From the NCBI GenBank assembly GCA_016169945.1, contig JADLSH010000293.1:186001-250000 (forward strand): 64,000 nucleotides of DNA, written 5' to 3'. This DNA comes from Trachythela sp. YZ-2020. Taxonomy: Eukaryota; Cnidaria; Anthozoa; Malacalcyonacea; Clavulariidae. Position numbers and translations under genes: made by a program. This document shows, piece by piece, positions 24,201 to 34,142 of the stretch (positions are counted from its first letter, which is position 1; each line of letters begins with the position of its first letter). A model generated the notes under the pieces. It ran no database searches. It saw only the letters and a program-made list of their open reading frames with translations, and was not told the origin of the DNA.

Positions 24201-26124
24201 TAAAGATGACAAGAAAAAGCACGTCGCCAAAGTGATGGGGTGTCAAGTTAGGCCGTTGCCAACAGTCAAAGTGATGCTTCTATGGAATCGCGAAAAACCA
24301 ACGTTTCTGGCTTGAAAGAACTCGACCACACAATTTCGATTTCCTTGCAGAATCAGGACTTTCCGAAGCGGTTTCACCAAATTCATTACGCAACATGTGG
24401 CTGAAGGCTGAGAGTATTTTAAACAATGACGAGATTTGCAGACCAGTTGGAAAATACCACGACGACGACAGTGCAAGACAAGTTGCCAGTGAATCCCACC
24501 CTCGCTTGCCTCACTTTGTCTATCAACACAAGACGGGAAGGTGGCGTGCGACGACTGCCCCTTATACAAAGCATTTAAAGTCTGTCATCACTCGATAGCT
24601 GTTGCTGAGTCCCGTGGAGCGTTGTCCCAGTTTCTTAGTTGGAGAAAATCTCTGCCAAAAGGACAAAATTCAGCCGCAATCCTAACCAGGTCTTCGCTAC
24701 CCATGAGTACAACTGGGAAGAAAAAGAATGAGAAGAAAAAGCCACCGAAGAAACGAGCTGTTAGTTCTACAACGACCCGGGCCTTCATTGATCCGTTGGA
24801 CCACGCGGCGCTTGACGAAGAACTAGCTGTTGCTGATGAATCGTTGTCGTCTTCGTTCCCAATGACACAATCGTTGAACGCATCGTACAATAACACTAAC
24901 AACCGAATGTCGTCGGCTACAATTCAGCCCACTTTTCATCCACAGGTACAGTGATTGAATTTTGAAGGTTTGTTTAGTTATAATTAAGAATATATTTAGT
25001 TATAATTAAGAATATATATATTTAACAATACTGTATGTTTTCTTTACCCAGCCGTGGACATCACCAGCAACTCAATCCTTCGGTCAACAACACACAACTT
25101 TTCAGTCACAAGTAAACGTTGAGCACGATTGTCGTGTTCTACTGTTCTTTCACAAGGATTGCATTTAGCTCTAAAATGTGTTGCAATAAAACGATTTTCA
25201 TGAAAAATAAATTAAACTTTTAGTAAATTTTTAGTATGCGCAGCTACTGGGTGCTACCCAATCCCCAATTATCAACCAGCAAAGTCCTCCTGGAAGCACG
25301 TTAGGGACAAGATACAGCCAGATACACTCGACTTTCCAGACACAGGTATACTCTTACATACATATAGCCTACTTTCATTTACCTTTAACTTCAATGAGTG
25401 AAATTCACTTTAAATGTGTTACTCCTAATTACCGCCTTTTTTATTTAGTACCCGCCACTATTGTCTGCAGATCAACCGCCCGTTTTTAACCAACATCACC
25501 ATCATGCAACTACGGCGAACCAAGGAATAGAACAACAGCCTCGCATGCCGTTTCAACCACAGGTTAAATGTTCTGTTGTGTAAACAAACACATATATTAA
25601 ACAAGAGTATAGAAGTTATTGCTGAAGTTATTTCAAAATGTTGTTTTATCAATACATGAATAATATAGTTTAAATATATTTCTATATTTCTTTAAATATA
25701 AACGGCGACTGCACAATTACCGTTTAGTCGGTTTCCAACGTCAAGTACAACACCCCACTTGCAAGGAACCAACCAATGGTTTTCCAGTAATTCCCCATAC
25801 CCATATGAGTTGGTGATGCTTAGTAATCGAGTGAAGAAGTGTTATGGTTGCGGTCAAGAATTTGCAGAATGCTACAGACGCGAGCCGAAGAATGTGGTCG
25901 TAAAGCACTTTGACAAACGTGTGAAAGGCAAAGACCAACATGGTAACTTAACCTACACTCAAGACTTTCAAGCTACATATTACCACCCCAGTCCAAGTCA
26001 CATTTTGAGGAAAAATCACATGTTCAATGGACGTGTTTCAATGGCAAGCCAAATGTGGCAGAATCTAAGCGATGAGAGCAAAGCAATAATTAATTCGTCC
26101 GGGTTATATGTAAACTTAACCTGA
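21221..26124 (+). CDS. MULE-transposase-derived gene, eight exons, indel-disrupted
   Basis: This is the best gene-like unit in the window. Exons: 21221-21244, 21362-21433, 22097-22203, 22417-24945, 25052-25111, 25235-25345, 25449-25562 and about 25705-26124; all but the last junction have GT-AG sites in matching phase. Exon 2 has EEVIIISSSESE, resembling a SUMO-interaction motif. Exon 4 carries the MULE DDE core: Asp in GVDSTFNIG (about 23369), Asp in AFGTDGDEAL (about 23591), CFLHSMRN, and Glu in NNNECINKVF (about 24006). A SWIM-like CDDCPLYKAFKVCHH follows at about 24546-24590, then Lys-rich and Gln/Pro-rich tails. The last exon has KKCYGCGQEFAECYRR. Frame breaks at about 23980, 24250, 24295 and 24538 are each explained by one missing base. 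It is either a recent pseudogene or a gene with sequence errors, and either a transposon or a domesticated transposase. Confidence 0.8.
25052..25562 (+). other. tandem series of short Gln-rich exons
   Basis: Exons 5, 6 and 7 of the MULE-derived gene (20, 37 and 38 codons) all start and end in phase 0. Like the end of exon 4, each ends in a Phe-Gln-like peptide: TFHPQ, TFQSQ, TFQTQ and PFQPQ, each directly before GT. Exons 6 and 7 start alike (YAQLLGATQSP, YPPLLSADQPP). The shared pattern and symmetric phase suggest exon duplication that lengthens a low-complexity linker between the SWIM finger and the C-terminal domain. Confidence 0.65.
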
Positions 26125-26129
26125 ACAAA

Positions 26130-27095
26130 GCTACATTTGTAGCTATATCGTCATCACTGAAAAAAGCCTTGGCCTACTATCTATTTGTTTAGAAGAATTC
26201 TGCGTAATGATATACCGAGAAAGTTTATCTTGGAAACGTTCACTTTTCACTTTTCATGTTAAAGTTTTGTTATGTTTGAAAGTTTCAATTTTCATGTCTT
26301 ATAGTTATATAAAAGGACTGAATACGCTGACTGTCGATTATAAAATTGTCATTATATAATGGACAATTATAAATGATGCATTTTAATTGGTTGTTTTAAC
26401 CAAATATGCCAGTTAATCAAATAGTATTTTCTATTTTTCAAGAACATTTGCAGACAATAATTATATTAATATAGTTTCCTTAAAGGCATGCCAGTTCGCG
26501 ATACACTAGGTTTCTTGATCTTCTTCAAAGAACAATGATATTGATATAATTTGAATCGCTAGGATATGGCGAGTAATATCTCTACTTTTCTCGAGTTCAT
26601 ACACGCTACTAATAGTAATTCATACACGCTACTTATATCGAACATACTAATCAATTTGGAGTTTTACTTATTAAATATACACATGGAAATGAAATACTAT
26701 ATTTGCAACGTAAATTCAAGCTTAATTGGTAAGTTTAACACATATGTAAATTAGTTTGAATAACTATATTTTATAGTACTTCCACATTGGCACACGATCA
26801 CATGTTTATATTCTGCACCCTTAGAATTTTCAAAATATTGATAACGCAATCAGGCATTTGGAAATGCTCAAAATAACGGATAGCAACCCCATGGGGTGCA
26901 CTAAAATTTTTGTCACCCCTACATACCAGCCACAACCCTGATTTTCCCGAATTCCGATTGAGTGTAGTATAGTACACTGCAATTCAAGAACTACTTACTA
27001 ACCGAGAGTGAGGGCTGTACCACAGGCGGTCCAATCTTGGGTAGAGTTGTATTTATAGTATACTATATAAAGATTGTATTATGGTAAAAATATGT
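26130..27095. other. unassigned DNA downstream of the MULE-derived gene
   Basis: No recognisable gene. A partial copy of the ACCGAG-type MITE end lies near 26994-27012. The open frame 26566-26754 is short and motif-free. No clear terminal inverted repeat matching the region upstream of 21221 was seen. Confidence 0.4.
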
Positions 27096-27100
27096 GATGA

Positions 27101-27807
27101 AAATATATATTTTAAATAAAATTTACTTGCCTAACTTGTTGTTTGTGTTCTCCTTTTATCCCTACTTTGTTGAGCTATGAATTCATCGAAAGTTTTTGCT
27201 TGATGCCTGCGGTCGACGCCGAATACTTAATAGGAGTTAAAGGCTAATTATTCGCAGCCCCGGATCCGCCGAGACAAACATGCCAATACGAATATTCTCC
27301 CTCTTAAATTGCTTTATTCTCCACGAAAATTTGCCAGTATGTAGAACAAACACCAATCTTTTCATATATAACGATACTTTAACACCTGGGGCAATTTTTA
27401 AACCAATTTTTGATCAATAGAAATCAAAATCCCCACTCTGTTGAACTGACAACGACCGAAAATGGACACATCGGCAGCTTGACCACCTGGCCTCCTCTAC
27501 CGTTGAGATCTGCAGGTGGGTGCTATGCCAATCAGCGCACAGCATGCAAATACGAAACATATGTTTCCGGTTACAGCCAGCCAATCACGACCGCACTTGC
27601 AATTGTTTACATTTTTCAAAATCTGATATTCAAAAAGACTATATATCAATATGTTGTCGTCGCACCCCCCTGCAAATCTCAACGGTAGCGTGGACCGCAG
27701 GCATCAAGCAAAAGCTTTCGATGAATTCATAGCTCAACAAAGTAGGGATAAAAGGAGAACACAAACAACAAGTTAGGCAAGTAAATTTTATTTAAAATAT
27801 ATATTTT
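27101..27807. mobile_element. 707-bp nested foldback element
   Basis: The outer arms (27101-27212 and 27695-27807) are about 110-base near-identical reverse complements containing TTACTTGCCTAACTTGTTGT, CTCCTTTTATCCCTACTTTG and TGATGCCTGCGG. A second inverted pair lies inside: CTACCGTTGAGATCTGCAGG (27497) and its near complement ending at 27688. A CCAATCA-bearing core sits between the inner arms. The ORFs on both strands are overlapping by-products of the symmetry. It fits a foldback or MITE with long arms. Confidence 0.9.
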
Positions 27808-27814
27808 ATATATT

Positions 27815-29095
27815 AATAAACAAAAGCTGACTACGAAATTATCTAAAAATACCTAAGACTAATTTTCTTGTCCAAAGCTCGGCAGGCAAAGTCCTGCCTG
27901 GTCAGCGACCAATCAGATTGCGAGATTCACCAAAACAAGCACCTGCCATATGATAATACATGTTATTATATACTGGATTAATTGCCTTAAATCGGCCTAA
28001 ATCGCCTTAAAACGCATGACCCGGATCTCGAACCCAACAATAATCCTAACTATATGGTTTGTGATGGGATAGTTGTGCTCTTATTTGTTTATGTAGCAGA
28101 TGGGTATAAGTTGTTTGACTGACATTTCAAATCAATTTAGTAAATAATTGTACTGCATGGCCAGCAATTAGAAAGTTGCTTTAAGCTTAACCTTCCTAAC
28201 CTTCTAGGAGCAGCTTGCAGGAGTCTTGAGTTAAGGGCCTTTTTTAAGAATTCGTCAGTAGAGGGGGGCCGGGGGGCATCAACGAGAAGGGACTTATCAG
28301 GGACCTGGTTTTGTGCATTCAAACATCGACAATACGATTGATTATTAGCAAATTTATAGACAATATAAATTTAAGTTAATGAGACAACGCGTTGAAGCTA
28401 GTATGTTAAGCAAGATATCAGATAAGTTTCTGTCTCAAAGGCGGTGATTCCTTCCGTCCAGGCCTCAAGGAATGCATTGTTTAGTTGTACTTATTGACAG
28501 ATAGTTCAAAGATCATTTTCATCAGTGGGCATGCTTTCACGTGGGCAGCCCTTGATATTGCATGCTAACGCTTCCTACTAACAAATTGACCAATCATAAC
28601 GCGCAATATAATACAAGTTAATTAGCGCATAACTTGCAGGATGCTAACAAAATCATATCATTTATACTGAGCGCTTCGCTTACTCAAGTTATTGAAATAA
28701 TTTCCAACTCACCCACCTCCTTGGCTATTCAGCCTGACGTTTGCTCTAAGTTAGAGTTACCTTGAATATGTTGAAAATTGCAAATTCATCGATATAATAT
28801 TTGTAGTTAATATATCAGTGGAAATAATAGTTATTATATACAAATGGAAGCAGCTATCATCAACTGTCTTCAACACTATATACTGGATCAAGGACTCGAG
28901 AAAGGACATTTTGGAAAGAGACACAAACAATGTTGCTGCTAGATAATGCCTTTACTTTAGTATGTATATAGTTAAAAACCAACGTTTTCGGTCGCAGACT
29001 ATTTTGTTATTTTGGTTAATAAATTTGTGGTTCGGGTTGAAGTCTCCAAAATGTCAACTTCCGGCCCATAGACTCAATATACGTCACACATATAC
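27815..29095. other. unassigned DNA
   Basis: No recognised gene. A short minus-strand frame at 28137-28322 has a Pro/Leu-rich sequence without known motif. Confidence 0.4.
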
Positions 29096-29099
29096 CATA

Positions 29100-29265
29100 T
29101 AATTAAGGACTGTCCATATAGGGGTTTATCGCCCCTTGGTCAGGTTAAGAACTGCCCGTATGGGTCTAGCACTCTGGGTCAGGTTAAGGACTGTCCATAG
29201 GGGTTTCATTCCCCTTGGTCAGGTTAAGAACTGTCCAAGTGTTTCTTGGTTCAGGGTCGTCAGGG
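29100..29265. repeat. imperfect 40-60-bp tandem repeat
   Basis: Four diverged units start with AAGGACTGTCC or AAGAACTG(C/T)CC and end with TTGGTCAGGTT or GGGTCAGGTT (starting about 29105, 29146, 29186 and 29226). Low copy number and mutation suggest an old minisatellite. Confidence 0.7.
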
Positions 29266-29885
29266 AATAGCTGCCCTTAGCAAGGCTCTGCTTTATGGTC
29301 AGAGCATTCAGTTCAGTCAATCAGTTCAGCTTAAGGTGTGACGTGAGTAGGGATGATGTTTGTCATAATATGAGTCTTCACACCCCAGAACCCCTTCTCC
29401 CACAAAATATGTTTTGTTTGAATTGTGTTTTTATAAATATGGTTTTATATCAACAGCTTGGGTCATTAACCATATTTTAATACCCTGTGGCTTTGTGTTC
29501 AGTTTTGGCTGTTGCTCAAATGAAACCTGTTTCTGTTGACATTTTGACAATGTTTCATTGAAAACTTTGTTGATAATTTGACCAGTATTATTTGTGAAAA
29601 ATTCTTTGATATTCTTTATGTTGATTTTATGAAAAAAACTGCAGTAATGCAGTCTAGAATACTGACAATTTACAGTATGGTAAACAGATTTCTTCATTTG
29701 CCAGATCACATTTTTCTTTAAATTCATTGGCTAGTTGAATTCTATCATTCAATCTGGTTGGTTGTTGCGTTGCCGAGCTTCAATCTGATTTGCTTAAAAA
29801 GTGAAAGTGCAATAATTTTACATATTAATCTATAATTTTCTCCCTCAAGTGATTTTTGGTTTAACGAGAGATACCATGAATGATG

Positions 29886-30260
29886 TTAGCCAAAAAATAA
29901 TGGAGATTTATACAATATGCTGTGTAGTGACAAAGTGAAAAATTCACGCTTAGTTCCCCACAAATCTACTTTCCGCACAGAAGAGCCTACCTCATGCATA
30001 AACTTCACTGACATTTTATAGCATTGGTCAAATCTCGTGCGATTTGGAGCTCGCATCGCACTACCGAAAATGTGGGTACGGACAAAATTAATCTTGGGAA
30101 TATTTGCATGCCAAGCCAATTCTGTAATCACGGCTTCATTTGAGACAAACATGTCTACTAAATCATCAGAATTAATTTCTTCATTCATAGATAGTTCCTC
30201 ATGTTGATCATCAACATTAAAAAATAAAACATAAGTGTTGTCGAAATTTTCCATTTGCAA
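29886..30260 (-). CDS. hypothetical ORF, 124 codons
   Basis: The minus-strand frame begins MQMENFDNTYVLFFNVDDQH and continues with an acidic stretch (EELSMNEEINSDDLVDMFVS). Its composition is less like random AT-rich translation than its neighbours, but I recognise no domain. It could be a single exon or a transposon remnant. No splice partner was identified with confidence. Confidence 0.3.
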   Translation of the reverse strand: MQMENFDNTYVLFFNVDDQHEELSMNEEINSDDLVDMFVSNEAVITELAWHANIPKINFVRTHIFGSAMRAPNRTRFDQCYKMSVKFMHEVGSSVRKVDLWGTKREFFTLSLHSILYKSPLFFG

Positions 30261-30264
30261 TGCA

Positions 30265-31315
30265 ATGTCTACTCTGGCTCTGTGTTAGATTAAGTTCTCG
30301 GTCGAATCCAATCCAAAAACAGGTTTCACGGTCATAATCTTGGATGGCATACGACCTCACAATTCTGTCTTACGTTTGCTTGATTGACTCTGAGCTTCTT
30401 TATCACTTTTACTTGAAATATAAATTGTTATTTTCAAAAACGAAATTTTGGAGCTAATCAATTCTGTTTCCTACAATAGGAAAAATTTGATGCCTCAAAA
30501 TGCGATTTGTCAACGCATCCCACATTTCTATTTTTTCTCACGTCTAAAAAAGTATATTGCACGCTTCTCACTCTTCAGCTATTTAAACGTGCTAGCAGGT
30601 TTAGCAAGCTTACTTTTTGTTCCCGTGCCTTCATTGCTTGATTGATTTGAACCACGAATTGGACAAAACTAATTGGACAATGTCACTACTTCGGCCGAAC
30701 AGGTTGAACAAACCGCCATGTTTGTGCTTCTTGGCATGTGGTCTCGGCAAAAGGCGGGAATGAAGAATTTTAATAAGTTTATTAACCGCGATTGGTCAGC
30801 GGTCACATTCTGGGATTGTGGTGTGAATCGTAAAATTGTGACATGAATCGAGTGTAAACTTTGACTTAAATAGTACAATAAATTTGTGGCGTGAATCGTT
30901 TATTTATTAGAGTGATTATTGTTCTATTGTGGCATGATTTCAGGTGAATCGGGACCATGCTAATTGTACTGTCACTAATAATCCTGACTAGTACCATAAT
31001 TCCGGCTGGATCTCCATTCTTGTAACTCTAATTCCATATAGCCTTATAAAAATATTAAATTGCTAAGGAGGGGTTATTTTTATATGCCATACTTATAATG
31101 ATGAGATTTCGGAATATACTTGCACTTCTATATTTATTATATACATGTAGAATGCAGCGCTCTTTCCAATTTAGGTTAAAACCTGCATATATAATACAAA
31201 AGTAAGGTTTAATACCAACGGCTACCTTTGCATTGCGAATGGTTAATTTATTAATCAAACAATGTGTGTGAGGAGACAATAAGGTGGATCGATGGTAAAA
31301 GTAACTCTACAATAC
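30265..31315. other. unassigned DNA
   Basis: Nothing recognised beyond short chance ORFs. A CCAAT-box-like ATTGGTCAGCGG occurs near 30790, without an identifiable transcript. Confidence 0.35.
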
Positions 31316-31317
31316 AC

Positions 31318-31527
31318 CTATCCTATATGTTTGTAAACGAGACTTATATCGAAGTCAAGGGCAAGAGTTTTTTCTCTTGGTTGTTCCTTGTTAACCCACA
31401 ACGGTATGCTTTCATCTTTCGGTAGAATAATATTGACGTTCGCATTGGACGATAAAACCCCACGGATAAATTTTCCTATGCGGGCAATTTCGGTGATGAG
31501 AAACATTTCAATTTCAATTATGCAGTT
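31318..31527 (-). CDS. possible exon resembling start of a YWTD propeller
   Basis: On the minus strand, after a possible acceptor (TTTCGAG at 31528), the frame reads CIIEIEMFLITEIARIGKFI ... LPKDESIPL ... TLALDFDISL. The spacing FLI...I...LP...LALDFD resembles the first blade of an LDL-receptor class B propeller (consensus LLF...I..I...A..LDYD). It lies about 85 bases downstream of the clear YWTD exon in transcription order. No good donor was found, and the blade order would require a skipped or lost region. Confidence 0.3.
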   Translation of the reverse strand, partial: NCIIEIEMFLITEIARIGKFIRGVLSSNANVNIILPKDESIPLWVNKEQPREKTLALDFDISLVYKHIG

Positions 31528-31611
31528 CTCGAAATATACAGCAAACTAAAAAGGATCTGTTATAGATAGCAATAAAAATATCTCACTTCATTATAAATGC
31601 GTAACACTTAC

Positions 31612-31990
31612 CCCACGATGGGATCCACTGCTATATATTGAGGCCATGCAGTGTTGATCAACACTCTGCTGCCTTTTCCGTCTAAAGTCGCCACGTGAAT
31701 CCTATCTTTAAGCCAATCGCTCCAGAATATACGGCGTCCTATCCAATCAATTGCTATACGTGCATCCGCGGAAACATTTTTTGCAATGATTTCTTTACGA
31801 GTACCGTCACAATTCGCCCGATAAATGCGTTCTTTGTCTGTAAAATACATTTTCTTATCCACCGTATCCATGTCCAGCCCTTTACCATCTTTTAGTCCAT
31901 CGGCAAGAACTGTTGCATCAAGTGTTGTCAAATCAATTGCTTGGATTTCACTGGCGCTGCGGACGAATAAGTACGGCTCTGGGTACGGTC
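31612..31990 (-). CDS. LDL-receptor class B (YWTD) repeat exon, LRP-like
   Basis: This is a well-defined internal exon of a low-density-lipoprotein receptor-related or similar extracellular receptor. The acceptor TTTATTATAG lies just above 31990 and the donor GTAAGT begins at 31611, giving 379 bases with a partial codon at both ends. The peptide starts PYPEPYLFVRSASEIQAIDL, the usual propeller entry after an EGF module, and then has YWTD-type blades: KKMYFTDKERIYRANCDGT and ARIAIDWIGRRIFWSDW followed by IHVATLDGKGSRVLI and YIAVDP. These blades form part of a six-bladed beta-propeller on the cell surface or in the secretory pathway. No stops interrupt it. The next exons are not in the window with certainty, so the exact family member is not assigned. 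Confidence 0.88.
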
Positions 31991-31994
31991 CTAT

Positions 31995-33340
31995 AATAAA
32001 GATTTAGTGCTATAATTCAGACAAAGAGTTGCTTTAGAGAAGACTTTAGTAGGTTATAGCCTCTTATTTCACAATGAAATGTATATTCTATACGCTCCCT
32101 AGGGGTTTGACGCGCCCGATGCATAAAATATTCTATATTTAGACAAATGCCGTAAAGGAATTGAATGAAATCGTTCTTTAGAGATATGTGTTTTTGACAC
32201 CCTGTAATCAAAGATATATGGTTAACAAGATTCTATGACTTCATATTCCATTTTTAAGCAGTTCTATATCTTGCCTGAATATCTTATTAAATACATGCAT
32301 GATATGTGTGGCAATGTGATAGAAATGAGAGATGTTCAAAAAATAATATTCATTTTAGTATAAAAGTGTATCAATAAAATGTTTGCACGTCATGAATTCT
32401 GACATACTTGTTAATTTTCTATATCTCGGATGCTCGATAGGAAAATTTGTTAGACTATTCTATTAAACAAACTCCTCATTAGCAAATTCGCTTTTCAAAA
32501 TCCTTTATGCAGCATGTTTTGTGTTCTTTTCTTTCCAGTATAACCTGTCAGGGCGGTTTAGAATCCCTCGTGACTCAGGTTACGTGACTCGTATGACTAT
32601 TGTTGAAATTTTAGAAGACTTACTTTAAGGAGAACATGCGCGACCAGTCTCAGGCGAAACCCCTGCTCGGAAATACGTGAGTAGTAATATATGTCGTTTT
32701 CGACCCGGATTTTTGGGGTGAAAAAAGGGGTGAGCAGGGGTTGAGCATCATTAAATATTCAAACCTCAATAGCATATGAGGCTGCTGAGCACAACATTAG
32801 CGTCCTACTCCTTTGAGACCTCATTAATATGACGTAACAAGACCAGGCAAGTTTGGGCGAACAAACAATAAATTTGCTGAGTTGAGATTTTGTGTGCAAA
32901 AATATGGCTTTGTTATCGTAATAAACATTTCGATTTATAAACTCAGCAACTCTCGTATCTAATATCACCTATACAAAACGGCTTAGACAACAAATATGGC
33001 GGCGCTATAACCTAGTATTGTCTTATGCGAAACAAACGGCTTTCTGAGACAAAGTTTCAAGCGTTTATTTAGTAAAGTTTATACATGCGGGATTTAGAAG
33101 CATATACAAACATTGTATGTAGTATTGCACCGTAACACTAAGTGATCTTATACTGTGACGTATATAAATAGAAAGGACTTTCAAGTTACATTGGTTATTA
33201 TTTGGCACTGGTGGCGGACAGATGGAACGCATTAAAGACGGTAGTATGTAAGGTTATTTCGCTGACTAGCGTAAGGCGTCAATTCATTTCGTGCGAAATT
33301 TTTCGCATTTCGCTGAGAAAAAACACTCGTGGAATCAGAC
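31995..33340. other. unassigned DNA, likely intron or upstream region
   Basis: This is upstream of the YWTD exon on its coding strand, so it may be intronic. No second receptor exon or other gene was recognised. A short inverted pair, CCCCTGCTC (about 32660) and GAGCAGGGG (about 32731), was seen. Confidence 0.4.
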
Positions 33341-33345
33341 CTTTA

Positions 33346-33401
33346 GACTGCCACCTATAAGCTTTAAGTTAACGAGAGTTCGAATCTCTTGCAGGGCAGT
33401 C
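33346..33401 (+). ncRNA. truncated tRNA-like hairpin
   Basis: This 56-base stretch has a 7-bp acceptor-like stem (GACTGCC at 33346 with GGCAGTC ending 33401) and a T-arm-like hairpin AGAG-TTCGAAT-CTCT whose loop matches the Pol III B-box core TTCGAAT. The D and anticodon arms are absent. It sits three bases upstream of the tRNA-Tyr start, so it is probably a deleted tandem tRNA pseudogene. Confidence 0.5.
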
Positions 33402-33404
33402 AAA

Positions 33405-33477
33405 CCGTCAGTAGCTCAGTTGATAGAGCGAGTGACTGTAGATCACTAGGTCGCAGGTTCAAACCCTGCTCGACGGA
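33405..33477 (+). tRNA. tRNA-Tyr (GTA), intronless
   Basis: The cloverleaf is complete: acceptor CCGTCAG/TCGACGG (one A-C mismatch, one G-T pair), D-arm GCTC-AGTTGATA-GAGC, anticodon arm AGTGA-CTGTAGA-TCACT with anticodon GTA, variable loop AGGTC and T-arm GCAGG-TTCAAAC-CCTGC, discriminator A. The A box (TAGCTCAGTTGATAG) and B box (GGTTCAAACCC) are intact. Eukaryotic nuclear tRNA-Tyr genes usually carry a short intron after position 37; none is present. It may be a real gene or a processed or SINE-associated copy. Confidence 0.85.
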
Positions 33478-33479
33478 AA

Positions 33480-33486
33480 TTTTTTT
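33480..33486 (+). terminator. Pol III T-run terminator after tRNA-Tyr
   Basis: Seven consecutive T residues begin three bases after the discriminator base, as expected for RNA polymerase III termination of the tRNA transcript. Confidence 0.75.
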
Positions 33487-33702
33487 GTAAAAAGTATTGG
33501 CTAAGTGTTGATTTACAAACATTGTATATAAACATTTAGCGGTTGTTAAGTAATTAAGAGGATTAGGCGAACACGGATTTGCATGAATTGAGAATAGATC
33601 ATTATAGGACGGGGAAAAATTGTACAATGTACATACAGCACACTCAGAATTAATTGTTGAAACACATTTATTGATTAAAATTTATTTTACAGAGTGTCTT
33701 AA

Positions 33703-34118
33703 ATGTCATCTTGGGAGTATTCACTGTCCGAGTCATCACTACTTTCTCCATCTCTCATCCACCTTGTCGGTTCTATATATCCTCATCGTCTATATTGAAA
33801 CACAGTCTTTCCTTTTGCTGAATGGTATATTACTGCGTGAATGTCTTCGTCTCTTGTTTCCTCGCCCTGATTGTCGTAGTAACTTCTTAGCTCCCTGTTC
33901 AGCGAAATCTTTGATAACTCGCTGTCCACGAGACTTTATCGATTTTGATACGCTTTTGCCATCGAGTACATCTTGACCAACTTCTGTTGCGCTTGTAATG
34001 ATCTTTTGTCAACTGTTTTAGCGCCTTGTTTGAATAAAGGTATTGCAAATCTTGCAAGACTCTTGAAAATACCCCCGATCCCATATCCCCTCTGCATTCT
34101 TGCCCCATGGAATCCTTC
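33703..34118 (-). pseudogene. small basic Gly-rich protein remnant, possibly Polinton-like
   Basis: On the minus strand a frame reads GFHGARMQRGYGIGGIFKSL followed by a hydrophobic FAIPLFKQGAK segment and basic residues, shifts frame after about 50 residues, and continues as a Lys/Arg-rich tail; an acidic ESSDDSDSE stretch lies farther on. An R-G-x-G-I-G-x-x-F/L-x-x-L motif followed by PLxKxGAK and a basic tail resembles small structural-type proteins found in Polinton/Maverick-type elements. I cannot confirm this by search. Its upstream part is cut by the non-LTR element starting at 34119. It is broken by a frameshift and truncation. Confidence 0.4.
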
Positions 34119-34142
34119 AATAATAATAATAATAATAATAAT
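34119..34142. repeat. (AAT)n microsatellite tail of the L2/CR1-like element
   Basis: Eight AAT units mark the 3' terminus of the minus-strand retroelement. CR1/L2-type elements often end in a short tandem repeat rather than poly-A, which supports the boundary with the split basic protein remnant. Confidence 0.85.
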
